A stretch of 8,023 bases of DNA from Synechococcales cyanobacterium PMM_0003 (GCA_949128015.1 CASBRC010000204.1:1-8023); one strand, 5' to 3'; positions 1 through 5,767 are shown, numbered from the stretch's first letter. A program made the numbers and translations. The notes: generated from the letters alone by a model not told the origin.

Positions 1-120
1 GGTGGGCGACACGATTGGTATACGAATCCGAAAACCAAGCAATCACAACCCGTACCTCGTCATACGGAAATCAACGAAAATCTGGCAAAGTCAATCATCA
101 AAAAGTTAAGTGACACTTAA
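1..120 (+). CDS. hicA: HicA-family mRNA interferase toxin, C-terminal 39 residues (partial)
   Basis: The frame beginning at base 1 is open for 39 codons and ends with TAA at 118-120. The peptide starts GGRHDWYTNPKTKQ and continues with VPRHTEI and a helical tail ending KKLSDT. This matches the second half of the HicA fold: the strand carrying the conserved histidine (GGRHD), then the NPKT turn and the P-R-H-x-E-I segment common to HicA proteins. HicA is a small double-stranded-RNA-binding-like toxin that cleaves mRNA and is held inactive by HicB. The N-terminal half lies outside the window. No HicB follows, since the next gene is a YefM antitoxin, so the partner, if present, should lie upstream in hicB-hicA order. 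Family assignment is strong for so short a fragment; whether the whole gene is intact cannot be seen. Confidence 0.8.
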   Translation, partial: GGRHDWYTNPKTKQSQPVPRHTEINENLAKSIIKKLSDT

Positions 121-175
121 TCATTCTTCCCATAGAAGAGATAATAATTCTGTTTTTAGCAACATGGAGCCAAAA

Positions 176-421
176 ATGTCAACCCTCATATCCTTAGCTG
201 AAGCCCAACCTAAACTTCAAGAACTGATCGATGAAGTATCAATATCTCGTGAACCTATAACAATTACAGGCAAGACCCACAACGCTATATTAGTTTCTGA
301 AGAAATTTGGCAAGGAATTCAAGAAACCATATATTTACTCTCAATTCCAGAAGTCGGCGAATCAATCAAAGTCGGCTTATTAACTCCTGTTAGTGAATGC
401 AGTGAGGAACTAGACTGGTGA
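176..421 (+). CDS. yefM: YefM/Phd-family antitoxin, partner of YoeB
   Basis: This 81-residue protein is the antitoxin of a type II pair. The N-terminal part (SLAEAQPKLQELIDEV, residues 6-21) is the Phd/YefM DNA-binding and dimerisation region. It is followed by EPITITGKTHNAILVSEEIW (about 26-45) and IQETIYLLSIP (48-58), all characteristic of YefM. The acidic C-terminus (about residues 59-81, ending EELDW) would be the segment that wraps the toxin. I chose ATG 176 because GGAG at 166-169 sits six bases before it and because family members begin close to this point. An ATG at 164 is possible, and a GTG at 110 inside hicA is unlikely. The stop overlaps the GTG start of yoeB by four bases (418-421), so the two are translationally coupled. 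YefM and the YefM-YoeB complex normally repress their own promoter, but no clear operator is visible upstream. Confidence 0.9.
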   Translation: MSTLISLAEAQPKLQELIDEVSISREPITITGKTHNAILVSEEIWQGIQETIYLLSIPEVGESIKVGLLTPVSECSEELDW

Positions 422-681
422 AATGGAAATTGGTATACACAAAGCAGGCACAAAAAGATGCAAAGAAAATATTGGCAAGCAATCTGAAAGCCAAAGTTGC
501 AGAACTACTAGAAATAATTCGAGATAACCCTCTGCAAACCCCACCCCATTATGAAAAATTGATTGGTGATTTGGCAGGTGCATACTCACGCAGAATTAAT
601 ATTCAACATCGTCTTGTTTATGAAATCATCGAATCAGAGAGGATCATTAAAGTGATCCGAATGTGGACGCACTACGAGTAG
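418..681 (+). CDS. yoeB: YoeB/Txe-family mRNA interferase toxin
   Basis: This 87-residue protein is a RelE-fold toxin that binds the ribosome and cleaves mRNA in the A site when free of its antitoxin. The core LIGDLAGAYSRRINIQHRLVY (residues 48-68) is diagnostic of YoeB. Residues that align with the known catalytic set are present: E46, R65 and the C-terminal H85-Y86 in the ending MWTHYE. Nothing looks truncated, so the toxin should be active. The start is a GTG at 418-420 lying inside the GTGA overlap with the yefM stop, so translation probably depends on the antitoxin reading frame and keeps toxin output low. A vapB-like gene begins 48 bases after the stop, so co-transcription with the next pair is possible. 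Identification is firm; activity is inferred from residue conservation. Confidence 0.93.
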   Translation: MKWKLVYTKQAQKDAKKILASNLKAKVAELLEIIRDNPLQTPPHYEKLIGDLAGAYSRRINIQHRLVYEIIESERIIKVIRMWTHYE

Positions 682-729
682 AACAACAAAACAGGAAAGA
701 GTCAGAAAATATCCATAGGAAATAAAACA

Positions 730-960
730 ATGCAAACAATCCAAACGACAGTCCAAGTTGATGAAAAAGGTATACTTCAAATTCAACTTCCTGAACATTC
801 AGGAGAACAACTAGATATTTTATTGGTATATCAAATCGTCCAGAAAACTCAAAAACGTCAATGGTCACAGCGATTTCTGAGTACATTTGGAGCATGGCAA
901 GGAGAACCGTTAGAAAGAGAACCCCAAGGCGAACAACCAGAACGTAACGAACTTTTATGA
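730..960 (+). CDS. vapB: VapB-type antitoxin (cyanobacterial small beta-rich family)
   Basis: This 76-residue protein lies directly upstream of a PIN toxin and overlaps it by four bases (ATGA, 957-960), the usual arrangement of a VapBC pair. Residues 3-35 read as alternating beta strands (TVQVDEKGILQIQLPE, then LDILLVYQ), like the swapped-hairpin AbrB-type DNA-binding half of many antitoxins. The C-terminal half (FLSTFGAWQGEPLEREPQGE, then RNELL) has the pattern of an unstructured toxin-binding tail and recalls small antitoxins found beside PIN toxins in other cyanobacteria. AGGA at 717-720 lies nine bases before the ATG and supports the start. The symbol rests on position and partner rather than on a named VapB subfamily motif. 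It probably autorepresses, but I see no operator. Confidence 0.78.
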   Translation: MQTIQTTVQVDEKGILQIQLPEHSGEQLDILLVYQIVQKTQKRQWSQRFLSTFGAWQGEPLEREPQGEQPERNELL

Positions 961-1358
961 TTTATCTGCTCGACACCAACACCTGTATTGGCTACATCAA
1001 TCGCCGCAGTCCAGCTATTTATCAACATTTTTTAGAAACTTCACCTGATGATGTCTGTATTTGTGACGTTGTAAAATTTGAACTTTATTATGGTGCTTAC
1101 AAAGGGTCTCGAACCGTTGAGAATTTAAAAAGTCTGAGTGACTTCTTTGCCGATTTAACCAGTTTACCTTTTGACGGCAAAGCAGCCCAAATTTGCGGAC
1201 AAATACGAACCAAACTACAAAAGCTGGGAACACCGATTGGGAGCTATGATTTACAGATTGCAGCGATCGCTTTAGCCAACAATCTTATTCTTGTAACCCA
1301 TAACACCAGAGAATTTGAGCGTGTTGAAGAATTGCAACTTGAAGATTGGGGAAAATAA
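957..1358 (+). CDS. vapC: VapC-family PIN-domain ribonuclease toxin
   Basis: This 133-residue protein is a complete PIN domain and a metal-dependent endoribonuclease toxin. Acidic metal-binding residues are visible in order: D6 in MIYLLDTN, E42 in DVVKFELYYGA, and D98 in PIGSYDLQIAAIAL. The C-terminal strand LILVTHNTREFERV (110-123) includes N116, in the place of the polar residue that completes the site. Length is normal for the family and there is no sign of damage. The ATG overlaps the antitoxin stop by four bases, so translation is coupled. A HIP1 octamer at 1263-1270 lies inside the gene within the codons for IAAIAL, so the module has probably been resident long enough to acquire host-type sites, unlike the two upstream pairs, which have none. 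The RNA target of this toxin cannot be predicted from sequence. Confidence 0.92.
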   Translation: MIYLLDTNTCIGYINRRSPAIYQHFLETSPDDVCICDVVKFELYYGAYKGSRTVENLKSLSDFFADLTSLPFDGKAAQICGQIRTKLQKLGTPIGSYDLQIAAIALANNLILVTHNTREFERVEELQLEDWGK

Positions 1359-1507
1359 AGGTTTTCTCTGAATCCTTGGGAATATGAATATGTGATGGAG
1401 GTGGCGATCATCTTCAAAACATTAAAGTTATAGATTTATTGGGTGATCGTCCTTTAGAACTTCAGCGATCGCTCATAATAAAACAATAAGTTAATTGAGA
1501 AATAACT

Positions 1508-1726
1508 ATGATTATGGAAACGATTAGCATTCAAGTCACACCCGAACTAGCACAGGCATACCGTCAAGTTAGTCCAGAACAGCAATCTAAAATTCAAACA
1601 TTTCTTAGCATCATGCTGACAAAAGAAAAAACACTTTTAGAAATGATGGATGAAATTGGACAAGAAGCCGAAGCTAATGGCATGACTCCTGAAATTTTAG
1701 AATCAATACTTGCCAATGAAAACTAA
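1508..1726 (+). CDS. Small antitoxin-like protein paired with a truncated PIN toxin
   Basis: This 72-residue, mainly helical protein begins MIMETISIQVTPELAQAYRQ. It has a ribbon-like first strand, then helices over PEQQSKIQTFLSIML (24-38) and LLEMMDEIGQEAEANG (43-58), and ends TPEILESILANEN. The TPEILESIL ending and the layout resemble a family of short cyanobacterial proteins encoded just before COG1569-type PIN toxins, but I do not know a family name for it. The start at 1508 has GAGA at 1497-1500, seven bases upstream; ATG 1514 is an alternative. The gene overlaps the next reading frame by eleven bases (1716-1726), again a toxin-antitoxin arrangement. Because the partner is broken it is now probably an orphan antitoxin. 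It may be kept for cross-neutralising a related toxin or may simply be decaying. Confidence 0.7.
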   Translation: MIMETISIQVTPELAQAYRQVSPEQQSKIQTFLSIMLTKEKTLLEMMDEIGQEAEANGMTPEILESILANEN

Positions 1727-1850
1727 TCGCATAGTTTTTGACACGAACGTAATTATTAGCGCATTGATATTGTCAAAATCGATGACTAGAAAGGCATTTG
1801 AAACAGCTAAAGATAATTGCATAATTTTAATGTCTAATGAACTGAGTTAG
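1716..1850 (+). pseudogene. PIN-domain toxin (COG1569-like), truncated after 44 codons
   Basis: The ATG at 1716 lies inside the end of the upstream antitoxin and opens a frame beginning MKTNRIVFDTNVIISALILS. This is the start of a PIN domain, with catalytic D9 in FDTNVIIS. The frame continues through TRKAFETAKDN and IILMSNELS and then hits TAG at 1848-1850. A functional PIN toxin of this type needs roughly 130-150 residues, so about two thirds, including the other acidic active-site residues, is missing. No continuation is recognisable in the next bases, where a DUF433 gene begins after 30 bases. This points to a deletion that removed the rest of the toxin rather than a single point mutation. 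The 44-residue peptide cannot be an active nuclease. Confidence 0.8.
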
Positions 1851-1880
1851 GATATCATTCATATAGCTGAGGCAGTAAAT

Positions 1881-2195
1881 ATGCTTTTAGAAGACTATCT
1901 CGATTTTCTTAGCCCAGATGACATTCGCATCAAAGGTCATCGGATTGGCATTCAAGATGCCATCAAATACTACTTAAGCGGCTATAGTCCCGAAGAAATT
2001 TTAGAAGAACTGCCAAGTCTAAACCTAGAAAAAATCTATGCCATAATTACCTATTACTTAGCTAATCGCACTCAAATTGATAACTATATGTTCCGATTAG
2101 AGCAGTCCCAAGAGCAGCATTATCAAGAATGGCTGAAAAAAGAACCATCACCAGTTGTTGCTAAATTGCGATCGCTATTTGTTATTGAGTTTTAG
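1881..2195 (+). CDS. DUF433 (COG2442-type) antitoxin-like protein, orphan
   Basis: This 104-residue protein begins MLLEDYLDFLSPDDIRIKGH and continues RIGIQDAIKYY, SGYSPEEILEELPSLNLEKI and YAIITYYLANRTQID. That is the hallmark order of the DUF433 domain: short strands around IRIKGHRIGI (15-24), then a helix-turn-helix-like region (34-62). The tail YQEWLKKEPSPVVAKLRSL (81-99) is typical of longer cyanobacterial members. DUF433 proteins are predicted antitoxins, usually followed by a DUF5615 PIN-like toxin. Here no intact toxin follows, so this copy is an orphan. GAGG at 1869-1872, eight bases before the ATG, supports the start. The reading frame is the same as that of the truncated PIN gene upstream, separated by one stop and 30 bases. 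A HIP1 copy lies near the 3' end. Confidence 0.85.
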   Translation: MLLEDYLDFLSPDDIRIKGHRIGIQDAIKYYLSGYSPEEILEELPSLNLEKIYAIITYYLANRTQIDNYMFRLEQSQEQHYQEWLKKEPSPVVAKLRSLFVIEF

Positions 2196-2323
2196 TTGCG
2201 TTTTAAATCCTAATAACATTAGAATTACTTAAATTATCGATTTATTCTATCAACTTTTCGCCAATCAGGCTATCCATAGATTTTGTCAGATTTCTATGAC
2301 TTAAATCTAGGTATAACTAGGTA

Positions 2324-2340
2324 TTGTCAACTGTTGACAA
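2324..2340. repeat. 17-base perfect palindrome TTGTCAAC-T-GTTGACAA
   Basis: Two 8-base arms, TTGTCAAC and GTTGACAA, are exact reverse complements around a single central T. It lies in the convergent intergenic region with no gene start close by, so an operator role is not obvious. GTCAAC/GTTGAC units of this kind also occur as short dispersed or tandem repeats in some cyanobacteria. A regulator binding site is the alternative. The symmetry is seen directly; function is unknown. Confidence 0.6.
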
Positions 2341-2411
2341 CCCTTTGCCAATCATTCTTTTTTTAGCTCAAATTGACGCTTGAAAATTCCTTGTACTTGA
2401 TCCCCACTTAA

Positions 2412-2498
2412 CGATTCATCTTGCCTAAACCCAGAAGAGCCAAGATTTTTATTGAAGAACTTGAAAAGCGAGAAATTGTAATTACAGAAGAATCATAA
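2412..2498 (+). pseudogene. Possible C-terminal scrap of a lost toxin gene
   Basis: Between in-frame stops at 2409-2411 and 2496-2498, 28 codons read RFILPKPRRAKIF then IEELEKREIVITEES. The charged helix followed by a beta-like REIVITEE ending resembles the C-terminus of PIN-like toxins of the DUF5615 type that normally follow DUF433 antitoxins. There is no ATG; TTG at 2421 would be the only start and has no ribosome-binding site. It lies about 220 bases after the DUF433 stop, within the distance a toxin gene would occupy. This is a weak suggestion based on composition and position, and chance is a real alternative. Confidence 0.25.
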
Positions 2499-2533
2499 CA
2501 AAGGAAAGGGGCAAAACGCCCCTTCTCTTTGTT
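2497..2533 (-). terminator. Hairpin terminator candidate downstream of chlI
   Basis: AACAAAGGAAAGGGGC at 2497-2512 pairs with 2518-2533 across a 5-base loop. The stem is 16 positions with one mismatch and one G-T wobble, and the six pairs next to the loop (five of them G-C) are perfect. On the minus strand it lies 19 bases after the chlI stop and is followed by a pyrimidine-rich descending arm (CCCCTTTCCTTTGTT). There is no long T run, so termination may be partial. It could also stop weak transcription arriving from the toxin-antitoxin side. Confidence 0.65.
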
Positions 2534-2552
2534 AGAGAGTTTTTAGATTTAA

Positions 2553-3617
2553 CTACTCTTCTTCAATACCAAAGATTTGATTGAAAGTCTTGAGTACTTT
2601 ATAGCCAGTATCAATAGATTCAAGAGGATCTTTACGGAGTCGGTGACGTAAGCACAAGCCAATCACGCGCTTGATGTCATCTACTTCTACTTCTTTGCGA
2701 CCTTCAAAAGCGGCGATCGCACGCGCAGCCCGATTGCTGACAATATCCCCACGCAAACCGTCAACATTAAGCTCAGAGCAAACTCTGGAGATATTGAGGC
2801 GCAGATCTTGAGGGATATCTACTTCACTGAGCAGATTTTGCGCTTTCACGATTTTGGCTTGTAGCTCTTCTTGTCTGGTGGCATAGTCTGAGAGAAATCC
2901 ATGAGGATTTCCATCAAAATTAGTCCGTTCTTCAACTACACGAACGCGCAACTCTGGCTCACGCACAGTGCGGATCTCGGCATACATCCCAAAGCGATCG
3001 AGAAGTTGTGGACGTAACTCGCCTTCTTCTGGATTGCCCGAACCAACTAATACAAATCTGGCAGGGTGACGGATCGAAATCCCTTCACGCTCAACGGTAT
3101 TCCATCCAGAGGCGGCGGAGTCTAACAACACATCGACGAGGTGATCGTCAAGGAGATTAACTTCATCAATGTAAAGGATTCCCCGATTTGCCTTCGCAAG
3201 TAGTCCGAGTTCAAAGGCTTTGACACCTTCAGATAGGGCTTTTTCAATATCGATTGTGCCGCATACACGGTCTTCGGTCGCACCAAGAGGCAAGTCCACC
3301 ATAATGACTTGTTTGGTGCTAGTCGGCAGGATTTCGCCATTGGCAATACGGCGGCGCACTTCTTCGCTTTGCAAGTCGCCGTCGGTGGGATGGCTGCTAA
3401 AGGGATCGTCAGAGACAACTTCGATTTCGGGTAGGAGATCAGCAAGGGCGCGAACGGTGGTGGATTTGCCCGTACCGCGATCGCCCATTACCATCACTCC
3501 ACCGATTTTAGGATCGATGACGTTGAGCAACAGGGCGAGCTTCATCTCTTCTTGTCCGATCACGGCGGTGAAAGGAAACACGGGTCGTCTTGTTGGTTTA
3601 ATGGCAGTTGCAATCAA
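2553..3617 (-). CDS. chlI: Magnesium chelatase ATPase subunit I
   Basis: ChlI is the AAA+ ATPase subunit of magnesium chelatase. With ChlD and ChlH it drives insertion of Mg2+ into protoporphyrin IX, the first committed step to chlorophyll. The 354-residue sequence has all expected motifs: Walker A GDRGTGKST (45-53), the ChlI signature VDLPLGATEDRVCGTIDIEK (107-126), Walker B ILYIDEVN (147-154), sensor 1 in LVGSGNPEEGE (190-200), an arginine finger in LLDRFGM (R208), and sensor 2 in LRGDIVSNRAARA (R289). The C-terminal helical domain (about 270-354) contains CLRHRLRKDPLESIDTG. Length is normal. The start is TTG 3617: a TAA lies three codons upstream in frame and no ATG gives the conserved TRRPVFPFTAVIGQ beginning. 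A 60-base gap separates it from the DUF938 gene, so it may share that transcript or have its own promoter. Confidence 0.97.
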   Translation of the reverse strand: MIATAIKPTRRPVFPFTAVIGQEEMKLALLLNVIDPKIGGVMVMGDRGTGKSTTVRALADLLPEIEVVSDDPFSSHPTDGDLQSEEVRRRIANGEILPTSTKQVIMVDLPLGATEDRVCGTIDIEKALSEGVKAFELGLLAKANRGILYIDEVNLLDDHLVDVLLDSAASGWNTVEREGISIRHPARFVLVGSGNPEEGELRPQLLDRFGMYAEIRTVREPELRVRVVEERTNFDGNPHGFLSDYATRQEELQAKIVKAQNLLSEVDIPQDLRLNISRVCSELNVDGLRGDIVSNRAARAIAAFEGRKEVEVDDIKRVIGLCLRHRLRKDPLESIDTGYKVLKTFNQIFGIEEE

Positions 3618-3677
3618 AGTCTTTTAAATTTTGTATCTGTAGATTATTAAGTTTAAGTCAATTTAAGGCTTTTCATC

Positions 3678-4307
3678 TCAGATTTTCTGAAAAAACACGG
3701 AGAGATTATTGGCTGGCATAGGTTGTACTTTGTGCAGCACTAGGTTTTGCGCGGCAGCAACGTCGATTACTTCTTCGAGATCGCGGACTCCCCATGCTGG
3801 ATTTTGATCGCGTAAACTTGCATCAAAGTCAGCGTTGCTAGGCGAAGTATGTTTGCCATTTTGTTTATAAGAGCCATACAAATACAAAATGCCGCCGATG
3901 GGCAAGATCTTGTTTGCGCCAGACATTAGCCCTAGGCAAGCCGTCCAAGGTGCGATGTGGATCATATTGATATTGACGATCGCATGAATGTCATATTTGA
4001 GGTTTTGGCTTTGTACTTGCTCGTCCCAGTTGGATGTGGTGACATCGATCGCAAATGGTGCGGCTAAGTTAGGCGATGGATGATGCTGTTGCCAAGCGAT
4101 GATGCTGGATATTGCGATCGGATTGGGATCGGTGGGTATCCATTGACGCGGTTGCAGATGAGGTGCAAAGTAGACGGCGTGTTCGCCCGTGCCGCTAGAG
4201 ATTTCAAGAATATTACCTGCGGGAGGCAAGTTTTGTAACAGCGTTTCTAGGATCGCTTCGCGATTTCTGAGGGTGGCTGGGGCGTATTGTCTGGAATCTT
4301 CTTGCAT
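3678..4307 (-). CDS. DUF938 family class I SAM-dependent methyltransferase (METTL26-like)
   Basis: This 209-residue protein starts MQEDSRQYAPATLRNREAIL, where the YAPATLRNREAI segment is typical of DUF938 proteins. The SAM-binding motif I is ILEISSGTGEHAVYFA (33-48), followed by the acidic end of the next strand in WIPTDPNP (56-63). A second SAM-fold landmark is FAIDVTTSNW (85-94), and the family-specific NINMIHIAPWTA lies at 112-123. LYLYGSYKQNGKHTSPSNAD (141-160) and a DFDASLRDQNPAWGVRDLEE stretch (160-179) complete the family pattern. The substrate is unknown for the family; human METTL26 is a homologue. The gene is full length. It starts 12 bases after the NurA-like stop, so the two are likely co-transcribed. 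No Shine-Dalgarno sequence is visible before the ATG, which is common in cyanobacteria. Confidence 0.9.
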   Translation of the reverse strand: MQEDSRQYAPATLRNREAILETLLQNLPPAGNILEISSGTGEHAVYFAPHLQPRQWIPTDPNPIAISSIIAWQQHHPSPNLAAPFAIDVTTSNWDEQVQSQNLKYDIHAIVNINMIHIAPWTACLGLMSGANKILPIGGILYLYGSYKQNGKHTSPSNADFDASLRDQNPAWGVRDLEEVIDVAAAQNLVLHKVQPMPANNLSVFFQKI

Positions 4308-4319
4308 GGTTTTTATAGT

Positions 4320-5396
4320 TCAAATAGAGCGATAATTAGCAGATTCGGCTAAAAAGTCACGTAAACGCCGTGAAATTAATTCACGACTGCCCATTCTGCG
4401 TCCTAGTTCTTTTTCTAATGCGCCTACTGGTGTCAAATTTTGGGGCGCACGCGGATCGCGGGTGGGATGTGAGGCATATTGAGGAATTAAAAATGTGCTT
4501 TGATCGGCGATCGCCTTAGCGCGTTCAAGTGGTATGCCGCCATCAAGATCGATGCGAATAATCCCATGTAAGTCGTGATAGCCCAACTTTTTATAATTCA
4601 GATCTTTACTGCCCGATCGCAAATACCAACTGAGATTGGAGCCGTGAGTATTAGAAATCCGAAAAATTGGTGTGCGCTCTCCTACTTTTAGCGATCGCAT
4701 AACTTGAGCATTGTCTCCTTTGAGATAAGCCTTACCCATCGTTTTTACATAGCCAATCGTATCGTAAGGCGTTTGATAAACCCGATAAAGCAAGGGACCA
4801 TCGCGGACGATCAGCGTATTTTCTTTGATTAATTCCTTGTTCAAAGAGAGTGCATTAGCAACTCGGAGTTCTTCATCCAGCATTTCTCCTTGGACTAATT
4901 GAGAAGGCGTATCTGGTTGATTATTGCTACTAGTCAGACAGCGATCGTATTTTAAATTGCCTCGACCACTCATCGGACAAGGAATTGCGGTTACTGGAGG
5001 CGTTAAATTTCCACCGAGGGCAATAATTCTAGTTATTTCTGTAGCTACACATTTGGCTCTGCTGATTGTGCGATCGACCAATACTGCTCCTACAGAGATC
5101 GTGGCAAAAGCGCCATACAAAATCTCATCATCCCGCCGACCCAGAAAATTCGCGTCAATACGCAATCGTCCATCAATAAATAAAATTTGATCGGGAAGTT
5201 CGGGTGCGATCGCAGCCCGAATCGGCTGCCATTCACCATTGCCAAATTCAACTTCAGTATTTATCTTGTCACTAGTAGGGATTTCTTCGGGGTTAATGCT
5301 AACTGGTGCGTCATAGCCAATATTCCAAGGCTCTAAACGAATGTTGTATTCGCTCCAAAAATCGTCTATTAGTGGTTTTACAAGGTTAGTAGTCAT
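4320..5396 (-). CDS. NurA-like nuclease domain protein
   Basis: This is a 358-residue soluble protein. The layout fits a cyanobacterial branch of the NurA family (5'-3' nuclease that works with the HerA helicase in DNA end processing): a first acidic strand ILFIDGRLRIDAN (71-83, D75), a middle acidic strand LIVRDGPLL (195-203, D199), then YVKTMGKAYL (216-225), a late IIRIDL strand (279-284, D283), and a C-terminal block DPRAPQNLTPVGALEKELGR (314-333). I assign NurA from motif order and recollection of such cyanobacterial proteins, not from an alignment. I prefer ATG 5396; a TTG at 5417 would add seven residues and overlap the dead gene upstream. Neither has a clear ribosome-binding site. No HerA-type ATPase is in view: the upstream position holds a pseudogene and the downstream gene is a methyltransferase. 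HIP1 copies at 4507, 4691 and 5206 suggest a long-resident gene. Confidence 0.6.
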   Translation of the reverse strand: MTTNLVKPLIDDFWSEYNIRLEPWNIGYDAPVSINPEEIPTSDKINTEVEFGNGEWQPIRAAIAPELPDQILFIDGRLRIDANFLGRRDDEILYGAFATISVGAVLVDRTISRAKCVATEITRIIALGGNLTPPVTAIPCPMSGRGNLKYDRCLTSSNNQPDTPSQLVQGEMLDEELRVANALSLNKELIKENTLIVRDGPLLYRVYQTPYDTIGYVKTMGKAYLKGDNAQVMRSLKVGERTPIFRISNTHGSNLSWYLRSGSKDLNYKKLGYHDLHGIIRIDLDGGIPLERAKAIADQSTFLIPQYASHPTRDPRAPQNLTPVGALEKELGRRMGSRELISRRLRDFLAESANYRSI

Positions 5397-5410
5397 AGAA
5401 ATTAAGTTGC

Positions 5411-5767
5411 TTACCAAGTCACGGGTTTAAAATTGTCGTCATTTGCGATCGCAACGCCTTCGCCCGATGGCTTAATCACAAATAATCCTTTGCGATAAGC
5501 ATAGCGATCTATGCCTTCATTAATCTCAATTCCTGCGATCGCACCATAAGCTTGATAATTTTGGTAATGAGGAAAGGCTTCTTTAAAGTATTTATTTAGT
5601 ACTTTCTAATCAAAAGGTGGATCGCAATTCTCCAAAAAATAGCGATCGCACTCTTAAGCCATTCAATCGTGGGCTTCCTCTCGTTCGTCTAAAAGACCTA
5701 ATTTTAATAATTTCTTGGCTAATGCGTGTAACCAACCGATCGCACAAAGATTTAATCTTGTCCATTG
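5411..5767 (-). pseudogene. Decayed gene, C-terminus resembling DUF3782 / PD-(D/E)XK-type proteins
   Basis: One minus-strand frame is readable for 119 codons up to TAA at 5411-5413 but is interrupted by TGA (5663-5665), TAA (5654-5656) and TAG (5606-5608). The upstream part reads CAIGWLHALAKKLLKLGLLD then EREEAHD. After the breaks come ECDRYFLENCDPPFD and KVLNKYFKEAFPHYQNYQAY, then GAIAGIEINEGIDRYAYRKG and LFVIKPSGEGVAIANDDNFK, ending PVTW. The last 60 residues resemble the C-terminal end (YGAIAGI, then YAYRKGLFVI, then IAN) of DUF3782-type proteins, thought to be PD-(D/E)XK nuclease relatives. That assignment is from memory and is moderate. No start codon or N-terminal part is present, so the gene is both truncated and full of stops. 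Its stop lies 15 bases before the NurA-like ATG. Confidence 0.65.

Larger units (their letters stand above)
2196..2552. other. Gene-free region between the toxin-antitoxin cluster and chlI
   Basis: This AT-rich 357-base stretch contains no intact gene. From left to right it holds a small inverted repeat CTAAT/ATTAG (2210-2222), a near-direct repeat of CTAGGTAT (about 2307-2324), the palindrome at 2324-2340, a run of seven T at about 2358-2364, a short open frame that may be a toxin remnant (2412-2498), and the chlI-side hairpin (2497-2533). The DUF433 gene ends at its left side and chlI ends at its right side, so the two transcription directions converge here. Confidence 0.7.

Noticed and set aside
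125..139. TCTTC/GAAGA hairpin after hicA as a terminator
   Set aside because: The stem is only five pairs with two G-C pairs and no T tract follows directly; it is too weak to call.
110..175. GTG at 110 as the start of the YefM antitoxin, giving 103 residues
   Set aside because: It lies inside the end of hicA and adds 22 residues unlike any YefM. ATG 176 has GGAG at the right distance and the usual N-terminus.
647..895. Minus-strand open frame of 82 residues
   Set aside because: It lies opposite the yoeB end and the vapB-type gene, which have family matches and correct overlaps; its residues look like a shadow.
1015..1233. Minus-strand open frame of 72 residues
   Set aside because: It is entirely opposite vapC, whose PIN motifs are unmistakable.
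1716..2195. A PIN-DUF433 fusion protein made by stop-codon read-through
   Set aside because: The DUF433 gene has its own ATG with GAGG eight bases upstream, and the PIN part lacks most of its active site. A deletion scar is simpler.
3122..3627. Alternative frames over chlI on both strands (3122-3445 minus and 3220-3627 plus)
   Set aside because: They overlap the Walker A and B region of chlI and show no family features of their own.
4924..5190. Plus-strand open frame of 88 residues
   Set aside because: It is a shadow of the NurA-like gene, with no ribosome-binding site or recognisable domain.
5397..5417. TTG 5417 as the NurA-like start
   Set aside because: It would add only seven residues of no evident conservation and overlap the dead gene; ATG 5396 is preferred, although neither has a clear ribosome-binding site.
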